Positions 1 through 7,807 of a stretch of 64,000 nt of DNA are shown in pieces. The notes under the pieces were generated by a model, which saw only the letters and a program-made list of their open reading frames with translations, made no database searches and had not been told where the DNA came from. The stretch is from assembly GCA_905203045.1 (NCBI GenBank), contig CAJKUH010000010.1, positions 1 to 64,000 on the forward strand. Direction: 5' to 3'. This DNA is from an uncultured Eggerthella sp. GTDB taxonomy: Bacteria > Actinomycetota > Coriobacteriia > Coriobacteriales > Eggerthellaceae. A program made the position numbers and the translations under genes. Numbering within the stretch: the first letter of the stretch is position 1; each line of letters opens with the position of its first letter.

Positions 1-756
1 CTTGCGCTGACCGATGGTGTAATGCACCAACCCATTATGGGTACCAAGCTTCGTGCCGTTTTCGTCAACGATGGGACCGGGCTTGAAGTCAACGCCTGTG
101 TGCTCGTGGATGAACGCAGCGTAATCGCCGTCAGGGACGAAGCAGATATCCTGGCTTTCAAGCTTGTCGGCATTTTCTAACCCCGCTTCATGCGCCACGG
201 CACGAACCTGAGTTTTCTCAAGTTCACCCACGGGGAACAGCATATGCGCCAAATGGTCCTGCGTAAGGTGATACAGAACATAGCTTTGGTCCTTCTTCGG
301 ATCCATTCCCTTGCGCAACAGATACCGCCCCGTTTCAGGATCGAAGGAGCGGCGGGCGTAATGACCCGTTGCCACGTAATCGAATCCCAGTTCGCGGCGA
401 CGCTGCTGTAATGCCTCGAACTTCAGGAAACGATTGCAGTCGATGCACGGGTTAGGCGTCCTGCCCTCTAGGTAGGCCTGGCAGAACCGGTCAACCACGC
501 AAGTGCCAAACGTGTCGGTGTAGTTGAACACGTGGTACGGAATTCCCAGCTCAAAGGCAACATTGCGCGCATCTTCCACGTCTTCGAGCGAACAACAGGT
601 ACGGCTTCCCTCTTCGAGGATCACGCCATCGCTATCGAACAGCTTCATGGTTACGCCCATCACGTCGTAGCCGGCATCCACCAATAGCTTTGCAGCAACG
701 GAGCTGTCTACCCCACCGCTCATGGCACAGATAACGCGCTCTTGCTTGTTGCCCAT
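1..756 (-). CDS. mnmA: tRNA-specific 2-thiouridylase MnmA (C-terminal part beyond window)
   Basis: The gene runs off the left edge, so only its first 252 codons are visible. MnmA activates U34 of Lys, Glu and Gln tRNAs with ATP and inserts sulfur to make s2U. The ATG at 754-756 is followed within 20 residues by the PP-loop SGGVDSS. Further on are TPNPCIDCN, which carries the first catalytic cysteine, GHYARR, DQSYVLYHL, and SQDICFVPDGDY with the second cysteine. The visible part ends at HYTIGQRK, so roughly the last 100 residues (the beta-barrel) are missing. It starts 13 bases after the larE stop on the same strand, which suggests co-transcription of two PP-loop sulfur-transfer genes. Family assignment is very secure. 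Confidence 0.95.
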   Translation of the reverse strand, partial: MGNKQERVICAMSGGVDSSVAAKLLVDAGYDVMGVTMKLFDSDGVILEEGSRTCCSLEDVEDARNVAFELGIPYHVFNYTDTFGTCVVDRFCQAYLEGRTPNPCIDCNRFLKFEALQQRRRELGFDYVATGHYARRSFDPETGRYLLRKGMDPKKDQSYVLYHLTQDHLAHMLFPVGELEKTQVRAVAHEAGLENADKLESQDICFVPDGDYAAFIHEHTGVDFKPGPIVDENGTKLGTHNGLVHYTIGQRK

Positions 757-769
757 CAAGGTTCCTGTT

Positions 770-1597
770 CTAATTTTCAGAGGGCTCCTTGCCCAGTTTC
801 TCGTTCATACTGCCGGTACGATAACCAGCCAAGTCGAGCGTAACATAGGCAAACCCGAGTTTCTTGAGTTCAGCAACAATAGCTACGCGGTTTTCATCCG
901 AAAGCAGCAGGCCCATCTGGGCAACCGGCACTTCGATACGGGCTATATCGTTGTGTACGCGCACACGAAGCTGGGTGAACCCCAAGCCCGAAAGCGCTTC
1001 TTCGGCTTTATCGACCAGCGCAAGCTTCTCTTCCGTGATTTCGCTGCCGTACGGAAAGCGCGTTGCCAGACAAGCGTTCGACTGCTTGTTCCAGGTTGGC
1101 AGCCCCAACTCTTTGGAAAGGGCGCGGATGTCGGCCTTTGTGAAACCCGCCTCGCGCAGAGGGCTTTTCACCTGCAGTTCTTCTAACGCCTTAAGGCCGG
1201 GCCTGTAGTCTCCCAGGTCATCGAGGTTGGAACCATCCGCAATAAGGGAAATGCCCAGCTTGTGAGCTGCATCGAAGAGCGAACCGAAGATTTCCTTCTT
1301 GCAGACATAGCATCGGTTCGGCGCATTGAAGCGCACCTCTTCCTTTCGGAAAGGGTTGGGATGGCAAATTACCTGCTTAATGCCATAACGCTTGCAGAAT
1401 TCCTTTCCTTCGGCAAATTCGCTTCGAGGAACCACAGGGGCATCGGCGGTTAAGGCTACGGCGTTTTCGCCCAACGTCTCATGAGTAACATAGCTCAGAA
1501 GGCTCGAGTCAACGCCGCCCGAAAAGGCAATGGCAACCTTTCCATACGACTGGATGATGCTTTGCAGTGCCTGATGCTTTTCCTGAAGAGATGCCAT
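770..1597 (-). CDS. larE: ATP-dependent sacrificial sulfur transferase LarE
   Basis: A 275-residue PP-loop protein with SGGVDSS at residues 26-32, the family motif NRCYVCKKE near residue 95, and SNACLATRFPYG. The cysteine in the last motif matches the sulfur-donor cysteine of the LarE family. LarE adenylates and thiolates pyridinium-dicarboxylate mononucleotide in making the nickel-pincer nucleotide cofactor of lactate racemase and related enzymes. Some family members bind an Fe-S cluster instead of sacrificing a cysteine; which type this is cannot be decided by eye. larB, larC and larA are not in this window, so the cofactor pathway here is an inference. It lies directly upstream of mnmA. 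A cluster of family motifs makes the call firm. Confidence 0.9.
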   Translation of the reverse strand: MASLQEKHQALQSIIQSYGKVAIAFSGGVDSSLLSYVTHETLGENAVALTADAPVVPRSEFAEGKEFCKRYGIKQVICHPNPFRKEEVRFNAPNRCYVCKKEIFGSLFDAAHKLGISLIADGSNLDDLGDYRPGLKALEELQVKSPLREAGFTKADIRALSKELGLPTWNKQSNACLATRFPYGSEITEEKLALVDKAEEALSGLGFTQLRVRVHNDIARIEVPVAQMGLLLSDENRVAIVAELKKLGFAYVTLDLAGYRTGSMNEKLGKEPSEN

Positions 1598-1690
1598 AGT
1601 GTGGGCTGCCTTTCGCTCTGTACTGTTCGGGGAAACAATAGCAAGCCGACATTGATAAGTAACGTCGCGTCACATAATCTCTGCAATCGC

Positions 1691-3001
1691 TCATTCATAC
1701 GTTGGACTAAGCGTTTTCCTTGCAAGAAGAACCGCTGCGGCGCCCAGCGCAAACGAAGCCGCGACAACCGCTATGCCTAGCACCCACTCGGCTTCCCAGC
1801 TGATCTCGGACACTGCGGTAAACGCCGTAGCAGCAAAGGCGCCGGCAAAATTGACGAACATGGCAATACGGGAATAGATAATGGTGTAGTCGCGTGGCCC
1901 CACAACCTGACGGGTTAGCGAAGGCGCCAGGCCGTCGATTGCCGCATACAGCACGCCACCTAAAGCGCCACCTACATAGATCAGCGATGCTTGAGCTTCA
2001 CCCAGCCACATAAGCGCAATGCTCACAACGCCGCACAATGAAGCCAGGCCCAACGCCGCCATCATGCTTTTGTCGCACAATGCCCCCAGAACAACCTTGC
2101 CCAAAGCGGCAACCAACATTATGCCCGCTGCAACGGAAGATGCCATAAGCACGGCACCCTCTGGAGTGATGCCGGCCAAGCCCGCATCGCCCAAGTGGTA
2201 AATATAGGATGCGTATAAATTCACCACTACGGTAAGGGCATTGAACAGCCCCATGGAAACCATAAGAAAATAGAACACCGGCGACCGAAACATCGTATGC
2301 GCCGATACGCCCCATTGCTTTGCCGCGGGCGTGCGCTTAAGGGAGTCCAGATCCGCAGCGCTTTCGCCTTCCGCTTCGCTTCCATAGGGGCGAAGGCCCG
2401 CCTCTGCGGGATAGCTGCGAACCAGCACCACCGTAGCAAGCAAGCCCAACACCAACACGGCAAACGAAAACACCAGGTAGGCCGTCCGCCATGAAAAGTC
2501 GGCAATAAGGATTCCGCCCACCATGCTCCATACCGCGCCCCCGATGCCCGACATAGCGAAGCAAAGCCCGATGAAAAACCCGGTCCGTTTCGCAAACCAT
2601 CGGTTTATCAAGGTGGGGATAGCCAGAAACATCAGGGAAACAACGCCGAATCCGATTACCACGCCTGAAGCATAGAACTGCCAAATCTGCGTCCAGAACG
2701 AGCAGCCCAGCAAACCGGCTTCCACCAACACCACAGAAGCAGACAGCACGATGCGGAGATCGAATTTCTGTAGCAAATTGCCGGCAAAAGGCGCAGCAAC
2801 ACCCCCAATTAAGTAAACAAGTGTAATGAAGAACGTGAACTGGCTAGACGCAACCCCCAGCTCATTCGAAACGGGAACGACGAAGATGGACCACACGTTG
2901 TACACCAAGGCACAAGGGCCAAATGCAATAAGAATCCCCGCAAGAACGATCAGATAGTGGCGAACCGTCATTCCGCTGCACATCGAAGTATTGGCGCTCA
3001 T
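1691..3001 (-). CDS. MFS transporter, oxalate/formate antiporter-like (OFA) type
   Basis: A 436-residue, strongly hydrophobic protein with about 12 predicted membrane segments in two halves, a MFS layout. The loop between segments 2 and 3 carries GNLLQKFDLR, and the N-terminal half has NRWFAKRTGFFIGLCFAMSG, a pattern typical of OxlT-like (OFA) carriers that exchange carboxylates. The ATG at 2999-3001 is preferred because GGGAGGGGG lies just upstream; an in-frame start 14 codons earlier lacks such a site. Substrate cannot be read from the sequence. It stands alone between larE and a divergent dehydrogenase gene, so neighbours do not help. Confidence 0.8.
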   Translation of the reverse strand: MSANTSMCSGMTVRHYLIVLAGILIAFGPCALVYNVWSIFVVPVSNELGVASSQFTFFITLVYLIGGVAAPFAGNLLQKFDLRIVLSASVVLVEAGLLGCSFWTQIWQFYASGVVIGFGVVSLMFLAIPTLINRWFAKRTGFFIGLCFAMSGIGGAVWSMVGGILIADFSWRTAYLVFSFAVLVLGLLATVVLVRSYPAEAGLRPYGSEAEGESAADLDSLKRTPAAKQWGVSAHTMFRSPVFYFLMVSMGLFNALTVVVNLYASYIYHLGDAGLAGITPEGAVLMASSVAAGIMLVAALGKVVLGALCDKSMMAALGLASLCGVVSIALMWLGEAQASLIYVGGALGGVLYAAIDGLAPSLTRQVVGPRDYTIIYSRIAMFVNFAGAFAATAFTAVSEISWEAEWVLGIAVVAASFALGAAAVLLARKTLSPTYE

Positions 3002-3250
3002 GGCAACTCCCCCTCCCAGCAGGCCGATAATCCCCAAAACCAACCTGTTTTGTGCATCGTATCAACTGCAACAAAACCTGGCAATATGCTGAGTTTCAGT
3101 GAGAATGGCACGGTATTGGAACACGTTCACCACCTGTTTTCGCACCGCTCGTTAGGTACTGCCGGACGGACGTAAACCCGAGGGCATACTTGACGCATTC
3201 AGCCAAATCCAAGGTGCATTCGACGATGCACCAGAGTGAAAGGATGTGCA

Positions 3251-4186
3251 ATGAATATCAAGAATGTCGTTGTTGCCGGCGGCGGTGTTTTGGGAAGCCA
3301 AATTGCCTTCCAAGCGGCATACAAAGGATTCAACGTGAAGGTATGGCTGCGCATGGAAAGCTCCATCGGACGCGCAAAGCCTAAATTCGAACGCGTGCAG
3401 CGCATCTACCTCGAAACGCTTCAGGCCATGAAAGGCAATCCTGCTGCCTATTGCCGTGGACTCGCCGATGCTCCCGAGCTGACCGAAGCTCAAATCAATG
3501 TGCTGACAGAAAAAGCCACCTGTGCGATGGATCACATCGAATTCGCGCTAAGCCACGAGGAAGCAGCAAAAGACGCCGACTTGGTTATCGAGGCAATTGC
3601 CGAAAACCCTGCCGAAAAGGTCGAGTTCTATCAAACCATGGCAAAGTATCTGCCTGAAAAGACGCTTATCGTGACCAATTCTTCCACCATGCTCCCTAGC
3701 GCTTTCGCCGAAAGCACGGGACGTCCCGAAAAATACCTGGCGCTGCACTTTGCCAACGAGATTTGGCGCAACAACACGGCAGAAGTGATGGGACACGAAG
3801 GCACCAGCCCGGAAGCGTACCAAGAAGTGGTCGCGTTCGCCAAAGCCCTTGGCATGATTCCACTTCAGTTGAAGAAGGAACAGCCCGGCTACATTCTGAA
3901 CAGCCTTCTAGTCCCCTTCTTGAATTCTGCCCAAGCATTGCTTGCCAAAGGCGTTGCAGACCCTGAAACCATCGACAAAACCTGGCAGCTGGGCACCGGT
4001 GCGCCGCTCGGACCGTTCCAGATCTTAGACATTGTAGGGCTTACCACGGCGTACAACATCGTAGCCATGAGCCCCGAAGCGAAGGACCCCGAAACCGTAC
4101 CCGGCAAAATTGCTGCATTGCTAAAGGAATACATCGACGCTGGCAAAACCGGCGTAAACGCAGGCGAAGGATTCTATAAGTACTAA
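3251..4186 (+). CDS. 3-hydroxyacyl-CoA / 3-hydroxybutyryl-CoA dehydrogenase
   Basis: A 311-residue NAD-dependent enzyme starting at the ATG at 3251, with AAAGGA seven bases upstream. Residues 3-20 form the Rossmann nucleotide-binding turn VVVAGGGVLGSQIA. DADLVIEAIAE, TNSSTMLPS and ALHFANEIW follow, the last standing where the family has the catalytic H-F-x-N/P region. The C-terminal helical domain contains GYILNSLLVPFLN and GPFQILDIVGL. The length fits single-function dehydrogenases of butyrate or fatty-acid metabolism (Hbd/FadB-like). No thiolase or crotonase gene is nearby, so the exact substrate is open; a specialised hydroxy-acid substrate is possible because the NEIW stretch is not the usual NPP. 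Confidence 0.85.
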   Translation: MNIKNVVVAGGGVLGSQIAFQAAYKGFNVKVWLRMESSIGRAKPKFERVQRIYLETLQAMKGNPAAYCRGLADAPELTEAQINVLTEKATCAMDHIEFALSHEEAAKDADLVIEAIAENPAEKVEFYQTMAKYLPEKTLIVTNSSTMLPSAFAESTGRPEKYLALHFANEIWRNNTAEVMGHEGTSPEAYQEVVAFAKALGMIPLQLKKEQPGYILNSLLVPFLNSAQALLAKGVADPETIDKTWQLGTGAPLGPFQILDIVGLTTAYNIVAMSPEAKDPETVPGKIAALLKEYIDAGKTGVNAGEGFYKY

Positions 4187-4213
4187 GCAGAGCCGCAAAA
4201 CACCGCTCAATGC

Positions 4214-4254
4214 AACGAGGGCGAGCATCGTAGAGAATGCTCGCCCTCGTTATT
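4214..4254. terminator. Bidirectional intrinsic terminator between convergent genes
   Basis: A 15-bp perfect stem (4214-4228 with 4237-4251) with an 8-base loop lies between the stops of the dehydrogenase gene and rsmI, which converge. Each side has a short A/T tail. Confidence 0.8.
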
Positions 4255-4275
4255 CAAGCACGAAGAATAAGCTTG

Positions 4276-5133
4276 TTACCCAATAACCAGCTCGTAGGCT
4301 TCGTTACGGCTGATGCCGAATTCGGATCGCAGGGTTTTGACGATGTCCTTCTTGGAAAGATTACCTTCGGAAATAAGCTCTTGGGCGCGAGCGGCGGCAT
4401 CGTTTGCCCGCTCGACATGGCTGACGTTGCGCTCCCCTTCAGAAGGCGCATCGATCACGATAACGATCTCACCTTTGATGGCACCCGCTTCTGCACGAGC
4501 GGCAAACTCATCACGCACGGCAGGTGCCATTGCGCGGTACACCTCTTCATGCACCTTGGTAAGCTCGCGGCACACCGCAACACGGCGAAGCGGAAATGCC
4601 TCGGCAATCGACTCCAAGGCAGAGGCAATACGCTGCGGGCTTTCGTAGAACACCAGCGCCGCATCGAGCGACTTCAAGCCTTCGAGCACCCGTTTGCGCT
4701 CCCCTTCTTTGCGAGGGAAAAACGCTCCGAAATAGAAAGTCTGCGTAGGGAATCCACTGGCAACATAGGCCGTGGCAACCGCCGTGCCACCCGGCAACAC
4801 CTCGACTGCAGCACCCTGGTTGCGCGCCTCGTCGATAAGACGCTGCCCAGGATCGGAAACACCTGGCATACCCGCGTCAGACGCGAAGCCGATAATCTCC
4901 CCGTCCAGCACACGACGAACAACCTCCCCCGCACGCTTGGAAACCGTAGCCTCGTCCAAGCGCTCCAGCCGCTTTTCGATGCCCAAAGCAGAAAGCAACT
5001 TCCCGGTGACACGCGTATCCTCACAACACATAGTGTCGCAAGCCTCAAACGCCTCGACCGTGCGCCTGGTAACATCCCCCAAATTGCCCAACGGCGTGGG
5101 AATAATAATCAATTTTCCAGTTTCGTTGGACAC
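4276..5133 (-). CDS. rsmI: 16S rRNA (cytidine-1402-2'-O)-methyltransferase RsmI
   Basis: A 285-residue member of the tetrapyrrole-methylase fold. The N-terminus reads LIIIPTPLGNLGDVT, followed by CEDTRVTGKLL, ASDAGMPGVSDPG and LPGGTAVATAYVASG, the RsmI-defining blocks for SAM and rRNA binding; FYESPQRI and CRELTKVHEE are also present. It methylates the ribose 2'-OH of C1402 in the decoding centre of the small subunit. Length matches the family. The start is GTG at 5131-5133, placed just after AAGGAGGAACG. It is separated from ridA upstream by about 270 bases rich in hairpins, so it may have its own promoter. Confidence 0.95.
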   Translation of the reverse strand: MSNETGKLIIIPTPLGNLGDVTRRTVEAFEACDTMCCEDTRVTGKLLSALGIEKRLERLDEATVSKRAGEVVRRVLDGEIIGFASDAGMPGVSDPGQRLIDEARNQGAAVEVLPGGTAVATAYVASGFPTQTFYFGAFFPRKEGERKRVLEGLKSLDAALVFYESPQRIASALESIAEAFPLRRVAVCRELTKVHEEVYRAMAPAVRDEFAARAEAGAIKGEIVIVIDAPSEGERNVSHVERANDAAARAQELISEGNLSKKDIVKTLRSEFGISRNEAYELVIG

Positions 5134-5159
5134 CGTTCCTCCTTAGGAAACAGACAAAG

Positions 5160-5406
5160 TCACAACACCAAATGCACCCAGCTAAAAAGTCAGAATACCA
5201 ACCAAAGAGTAGTGCTGCGGGTGCTCCCGCGGGCTCATGGAGGGCACTCTGAAATCAATTCCTGCAAGATTTTCCAAAGGAAAATCTCCTTCAAATGCAT
5301 GAAGCAGCGACTGCACGAAAATGGCTTGCCAAAAGCAAGCCATTTGAGCAAGGTAGCGAGTGCCCCGCACAGACCCACGGGGCACCCGAACCACGGACAG
5401 ACTAAA
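5160..5406. other. Gene-free stretch with three strong hairpins
   Basis: No gene is seen between rsmI and ridA. Perfect inverted repeats lie at 5268-5275/5279-5286, 5319-5329/5335-5345 and 5360-5367/5378-5385. The last could act as a ridA terminator, but none has a clear U-tract. A structured leader or small RNA is possible. Confidence 0.5.
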
Positions 5407-5787
5407 TTAGTCTTCTACGGAAGCGATAACCTCGACCTCGATAAGCGCACCCTTAGGCAGCTTATCGATGCCAACGGCGCTGCGGGCAGGAAGCTTCTTG
5501 CCAAACGACTCAGCATATACCGCGTTGAACTTCGCAAAGTCGGCAATGTCTTCCAAGAAGCACGTGGTTTTCACCACATGGTCGAAATCGGTGCCGGCAG
5601 CAGCCAAAAGAGCGCCTACGTTCTTCATAACCTGCTCGGCCTGTTCTTCGATGGTGGTACCAACAAGTTCACCGGTCTCGGGGCTCAGGGCAATCTGGCC
5701 CGAAGCGAACAGAAGACCGTTTACCACAACGCCCTGAGAATAGGGGCCGATTGCGGCAGGTGCTTTTTCGGTACTGATAGAATGCAT
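5407..5787 (-). CDS. ridA: RidA family reactive-intermediate deaminase
   Basis: A 126-residue protein of exactly the usual RidA length. It has the N-terminal APAAIGPYSQG, the central LFASGQIAL, and the C-terminal PARSAVGIDKLPKGALIEVE, where the arginine is the residue that binds the substrate carboxylate. RidA hydrolyses 2-aminoacrylate and 2-iminobutanoate, the unstable enamine/imine products of PLP dehydratases, and forms a trimer in the cytoplasm. It is divergent from ilvA, whose threonine dehydratase makes exactly that type of intermediate, so a functional pairing is likely. The ATG follows AAGGAGG at a good distance. Confidence 0.93.
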   Translation of the reverse strand: MHSISTEKAPAAIGPYSQGVVVNGLLFASGQIALSPETGELVGTTIEEQAEQVMKNVGALLAAAGTDFDHVVKTTCFLEDIADFAKFNAVYAESFGKKLPARSAVGIDKLPKGALIEVEVIASVED

Positions 5788-5858
5788 GGTTTCCTCCTTG
5801 GAAAAGGTGGCGCATAATAAACGTCACGCAACAAGTACGTACTCATAGTACCCTTTTG

Positions 5859-5880
5859 CGTATAACATGGCTTCTATACG
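5859..5880. promoter_or_regulatory. Inverted repeat in the ridA-ilvA divergent control region
   Basis: CGTATA (5859-5864) and TATACG (5875-5880) face each other across 10 bases, 33 bases before the ilvA start. It may overlap a promoter or be an operator; this rests only on symmetry and position. Confidence 0.3.
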
Positions 5881-5912
5881 AGCCGTAAAACCGTAAAGAT
5901 CAAAGGACATCC

Positions 5913-7124
5913 ATGCTGACGCTCAGTACATTTGAAGAAGCAGCCAAAAAGGTCAAGGAAGTAACCCAGGAAACCAAACTGGTTTACAGCCCTCATTTTA
6001 CCAAAGAAACTGGTAACGAAGTTTACCTCAAGCCCGAGAACATGCAGCGCACCGGCGCTTACAAGGTCCGCGGCGCCTACTACAAAATCAGCACGCTGAC
6101 CGACGAGGAACGTCAGCGCGGCCTTATCACCGCTTCGGCAGGCAACCATGCCCAGGGCGTCGCTTATGCTGCCCGCAAGTACGGCGTGAACGCCACCATC
6201 GTTATGCCCACCACTACCCCGCTTATCAAGGTAGAGCGCACGAAGGAACAGGGTGCCGAGGTAATCCTTGCCGGCGATGTATACGATGAGTCCTACGAAC
6301 ATGCCCTGAAGGTTGCCGAAGAGCGCGGCCTCACCTTCATCCATCCTTTCAACGATCCTATCGTTGCAGCAGGCCAGGGCTCCATTGCCATGGAAATCGT
6401 GCAGGAACTTCCGCTTGTTGATGCGATCCTGGTTCCCATCGGAGGCGGCGGCCTTGCAACGGGTGTTTCCACACTGGCGAAGATGCTGAACCCCCGCATC
6501 AAGGTTATCGGCGTAGAGCCTGAAGGCGCAGCCTGCATGAAGGCATCGCTTGAAGCGGGCCACGTGGTGAAGCTTCCCCACGTAAGCACCATCGCCGACG
6601 GCACGGCAGTGCAGGAACCGGGCGACCAGATTTTCCCCTACATTCAGGAGAACCTGGACGAAATCATCACCATCAAAGACGATGAGCTCATCGTTGCCTT
6701 CCTTGATATGGTGGAAAACCACAAGATGATCGTCGAGAACTCCGGCCTGCTTACCGTTGCCGCGCTGAAGCACCTCGACTTCAAGGGCCAGAAGGTTGTT
6801 TCCATTCTTTCCGGTGGCAACATGGACGTAATCACCATGTCTTCTGTGGTGCAACATGGCCTTATCCAGCGTGACCGCACCTTCACCGTTTCCGTGCTTC
6901 TGCCCGACCGCCCCGGCGAACTGGTACGTGTTGCGCAGACCATCGCCGACTGCAACGGCAACGTCGTGCGTCTTGACCACAACCAGTTCGTTACCGCAAA
7001 CCGCAACGCCGCTGTTGAGCTGCGCGTAACCATTGAAGCTTTCGGTACCGAGCACAAGAACCGCATCGTAAGCGCGCTCGAGGAAAAAGGCTTCCGCCCC
7101 AAGCTCATCCAGGTACATCTGTAA
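5913..7124 (+). CDS. ilvA: Threonine ammonia-lyase (catabolic/biosynthetic type with ACT domain)
   Basis: A 403-residue fold-type II PLP enzyme. The PLP lysine lies in RTGAYKVRGA (about residue 51), followed by SAGNHAQGVAYAA and the phosphate-binding glycine loop IGGGGLATG near residue 175. Residues from about 325 on form one ACT domain (FTVSVLLPDRPGELVRVAQ), giving the single-ACT architecture of about 400 residues rather than the longer two-ACT form. It deaminates threonine to 2-oxobutanoate and ammonia, feeding isoleucine synthesis or fermentation. Divergent ridA would clear its imine product. The ATG is preceded by AAAGGA, and a strong terminator follows. Confidence 0.93.
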   Translation: MLTLSTFEEAAKKVKEVTQETKLVYSPHFTKETGNEVYLKPENMQRTGAYKVRGAYYKISTLTDEERQRGLITASAGNHAQGVAYAARKYGVNATIVMPTTTPLIKVERTKEQGAEVILAGDVYDESYEHALKVAEERGLTFIHPFNDPIVAAGQGSIAMEIVQELPLVDAILVPIGGGGLATGVSTLAKMLNPRIKVIGVEPEGAACMKASLEAGHVVKLPHVSTIADGTAVQEPGDQIFPYIQENLDEIITIKDDELIVAFLDMVENHKMIVENSGLLTVAALKHLDFKGQKVVSILSGGNMDVITMSSVVQHGLIQRDRTFTVSVLLPDRPGELVRVAQTIADCNGNVVRLDHNQFVTANRNAAVELRVTIEAFGTEHKNRIVSALEEKGFRPKLIQVHL

Positions 7125-7143
7125 GGTTATTTCCCCATAAACG

Positions 7144-7181
7144 AAAGAGCGCGCTCCGAGATTCGAAGCGCGCTCTTTTTT
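7144..7181. terminator. Intrinsic terminator after ilvA
   Basis: A 12-bp stem (7144-7155/7167-7178) with a T-run on the plus strand. It lies between ilvA and the convergent deformylase-like gene and could serve both. Confidence 0.85.
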
Positions 7182-7199
7182 TCACGGGTATTGAACAGA

Positions 7200-7610
7200 C
7201 TAGATAAGCACCCCGTTGCAGTGATCGATTTCATGCTGAATGATCTGCGCCGTAAAATCTTTGAACGTTTCACGATGCGAAACAAACGAATCATCGCAGT
7301 ACGAAACCGTGATGCGGCGATAGCGCTTCGCCTTCCGCTGCCCTTCCAAAGAAAGGCAGCCTTCCATCGTCTCGTATTCACCGGAAGCCTGAACGATTTC
7401 AGGATTGAACATCACGCGGTTTGCCATTCCGTCAGCAAACACAATGATGCGCTTGCGAACGCCGATCATGTTGGCAGCCATGCCCACGCATTCACGAGCA
7501 TGGGCAGCAAGCGTGTCAAGCAGGTCCTGCCCCACCACAACATCCTGCACTGTAGCTAGTTCAGAAGGCTGGGAAAGGAAGAACTCGTTGGTCATGATGG
7601 GACGAATCAT
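7200..7610 (-). CDS. Divergent, short peptide deformylase-like protein
   Basis: The three deformylase metal/active-site motifs are recognisable in 136 residues: GMAANMIG, EGCLSLEG and QHEIDH. The family normally has GxGLAAxQ, so here the active-site glutamine is replaced by methionine. The protein ends only seven residues after HEIDH, lacking the C-terminal helix of standard enzymes (about 165-190 residues). The metal-binding Cys and two His are kept, so catalysis on formyl-methionyl peptides or a related formamide is plausible but unproven; a main deformylase is probably elsewhere. The ATG at 7608-7610 lies 5 bases after the preceding small gene, inside a possible unit with the helicase cassette. 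Confidence 0.75.
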   Translation of the reverse strand: MIRPIMTNEFFLSQPSELATVQDVVVGQDLLDTLAAHARECVGMAANMIGVRKRIIVFADGMANRVMFNPEIVQASGEYETMEGCLSLEGQRKAKRYRRITVSYCDDSFVSHRETFKDFTAQIIQHEIDHCNGVLI

Positions 7611-7614
7611 GCGC

Positions 7615-7764
7615 CTAGTTCTCCAACTTCTTGGGAAGAACCTTCTTGGCAATAACATAGCCCACCGTCATATCAAGGGCAAACAACGCCAAATACACGC
7701 CGCAGCAGAGCTTGGCATGCTTCCTGTAGTTCCAATTGCTGAAATAGTCCTGAACTTTTCCCAT
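7615..7764 (-). CDS. 49-residue single-span membrane protein, unknown function
   Basis: This small gene starts at ATG 7762-7764, six bases after a near-perfect TAGGAGGG ribosome site, and encodes 49 residues. An aromatic N-terminal part (DYFSNWNYRKH) is followed by one hydrophobic segment at about residues 19-39 and a lysine-rich tail (KKVLPKKLEN), suggesting an inner-membrane anchor with the tail on the cytoplasmic side. It sits 43 bases after the helicase stop and 4 bases before the deformylase-like gene, on the same strand with no terminator in either gap. No family is recognised. The strong ribosome site and tight packing are the main reasons to believe it is expressed. Confidence 0.65.
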   Translation of the reverse strand: MGKVQDYFSNWNYRKHAKLCCGVYLALFALDMTVGYVIAKKVLPKKLEN

Positions 7765-7807
7765 GATTCGGCCCTCCTAGCTGAACATTGTTTACTCAAT
7801 GATACCG

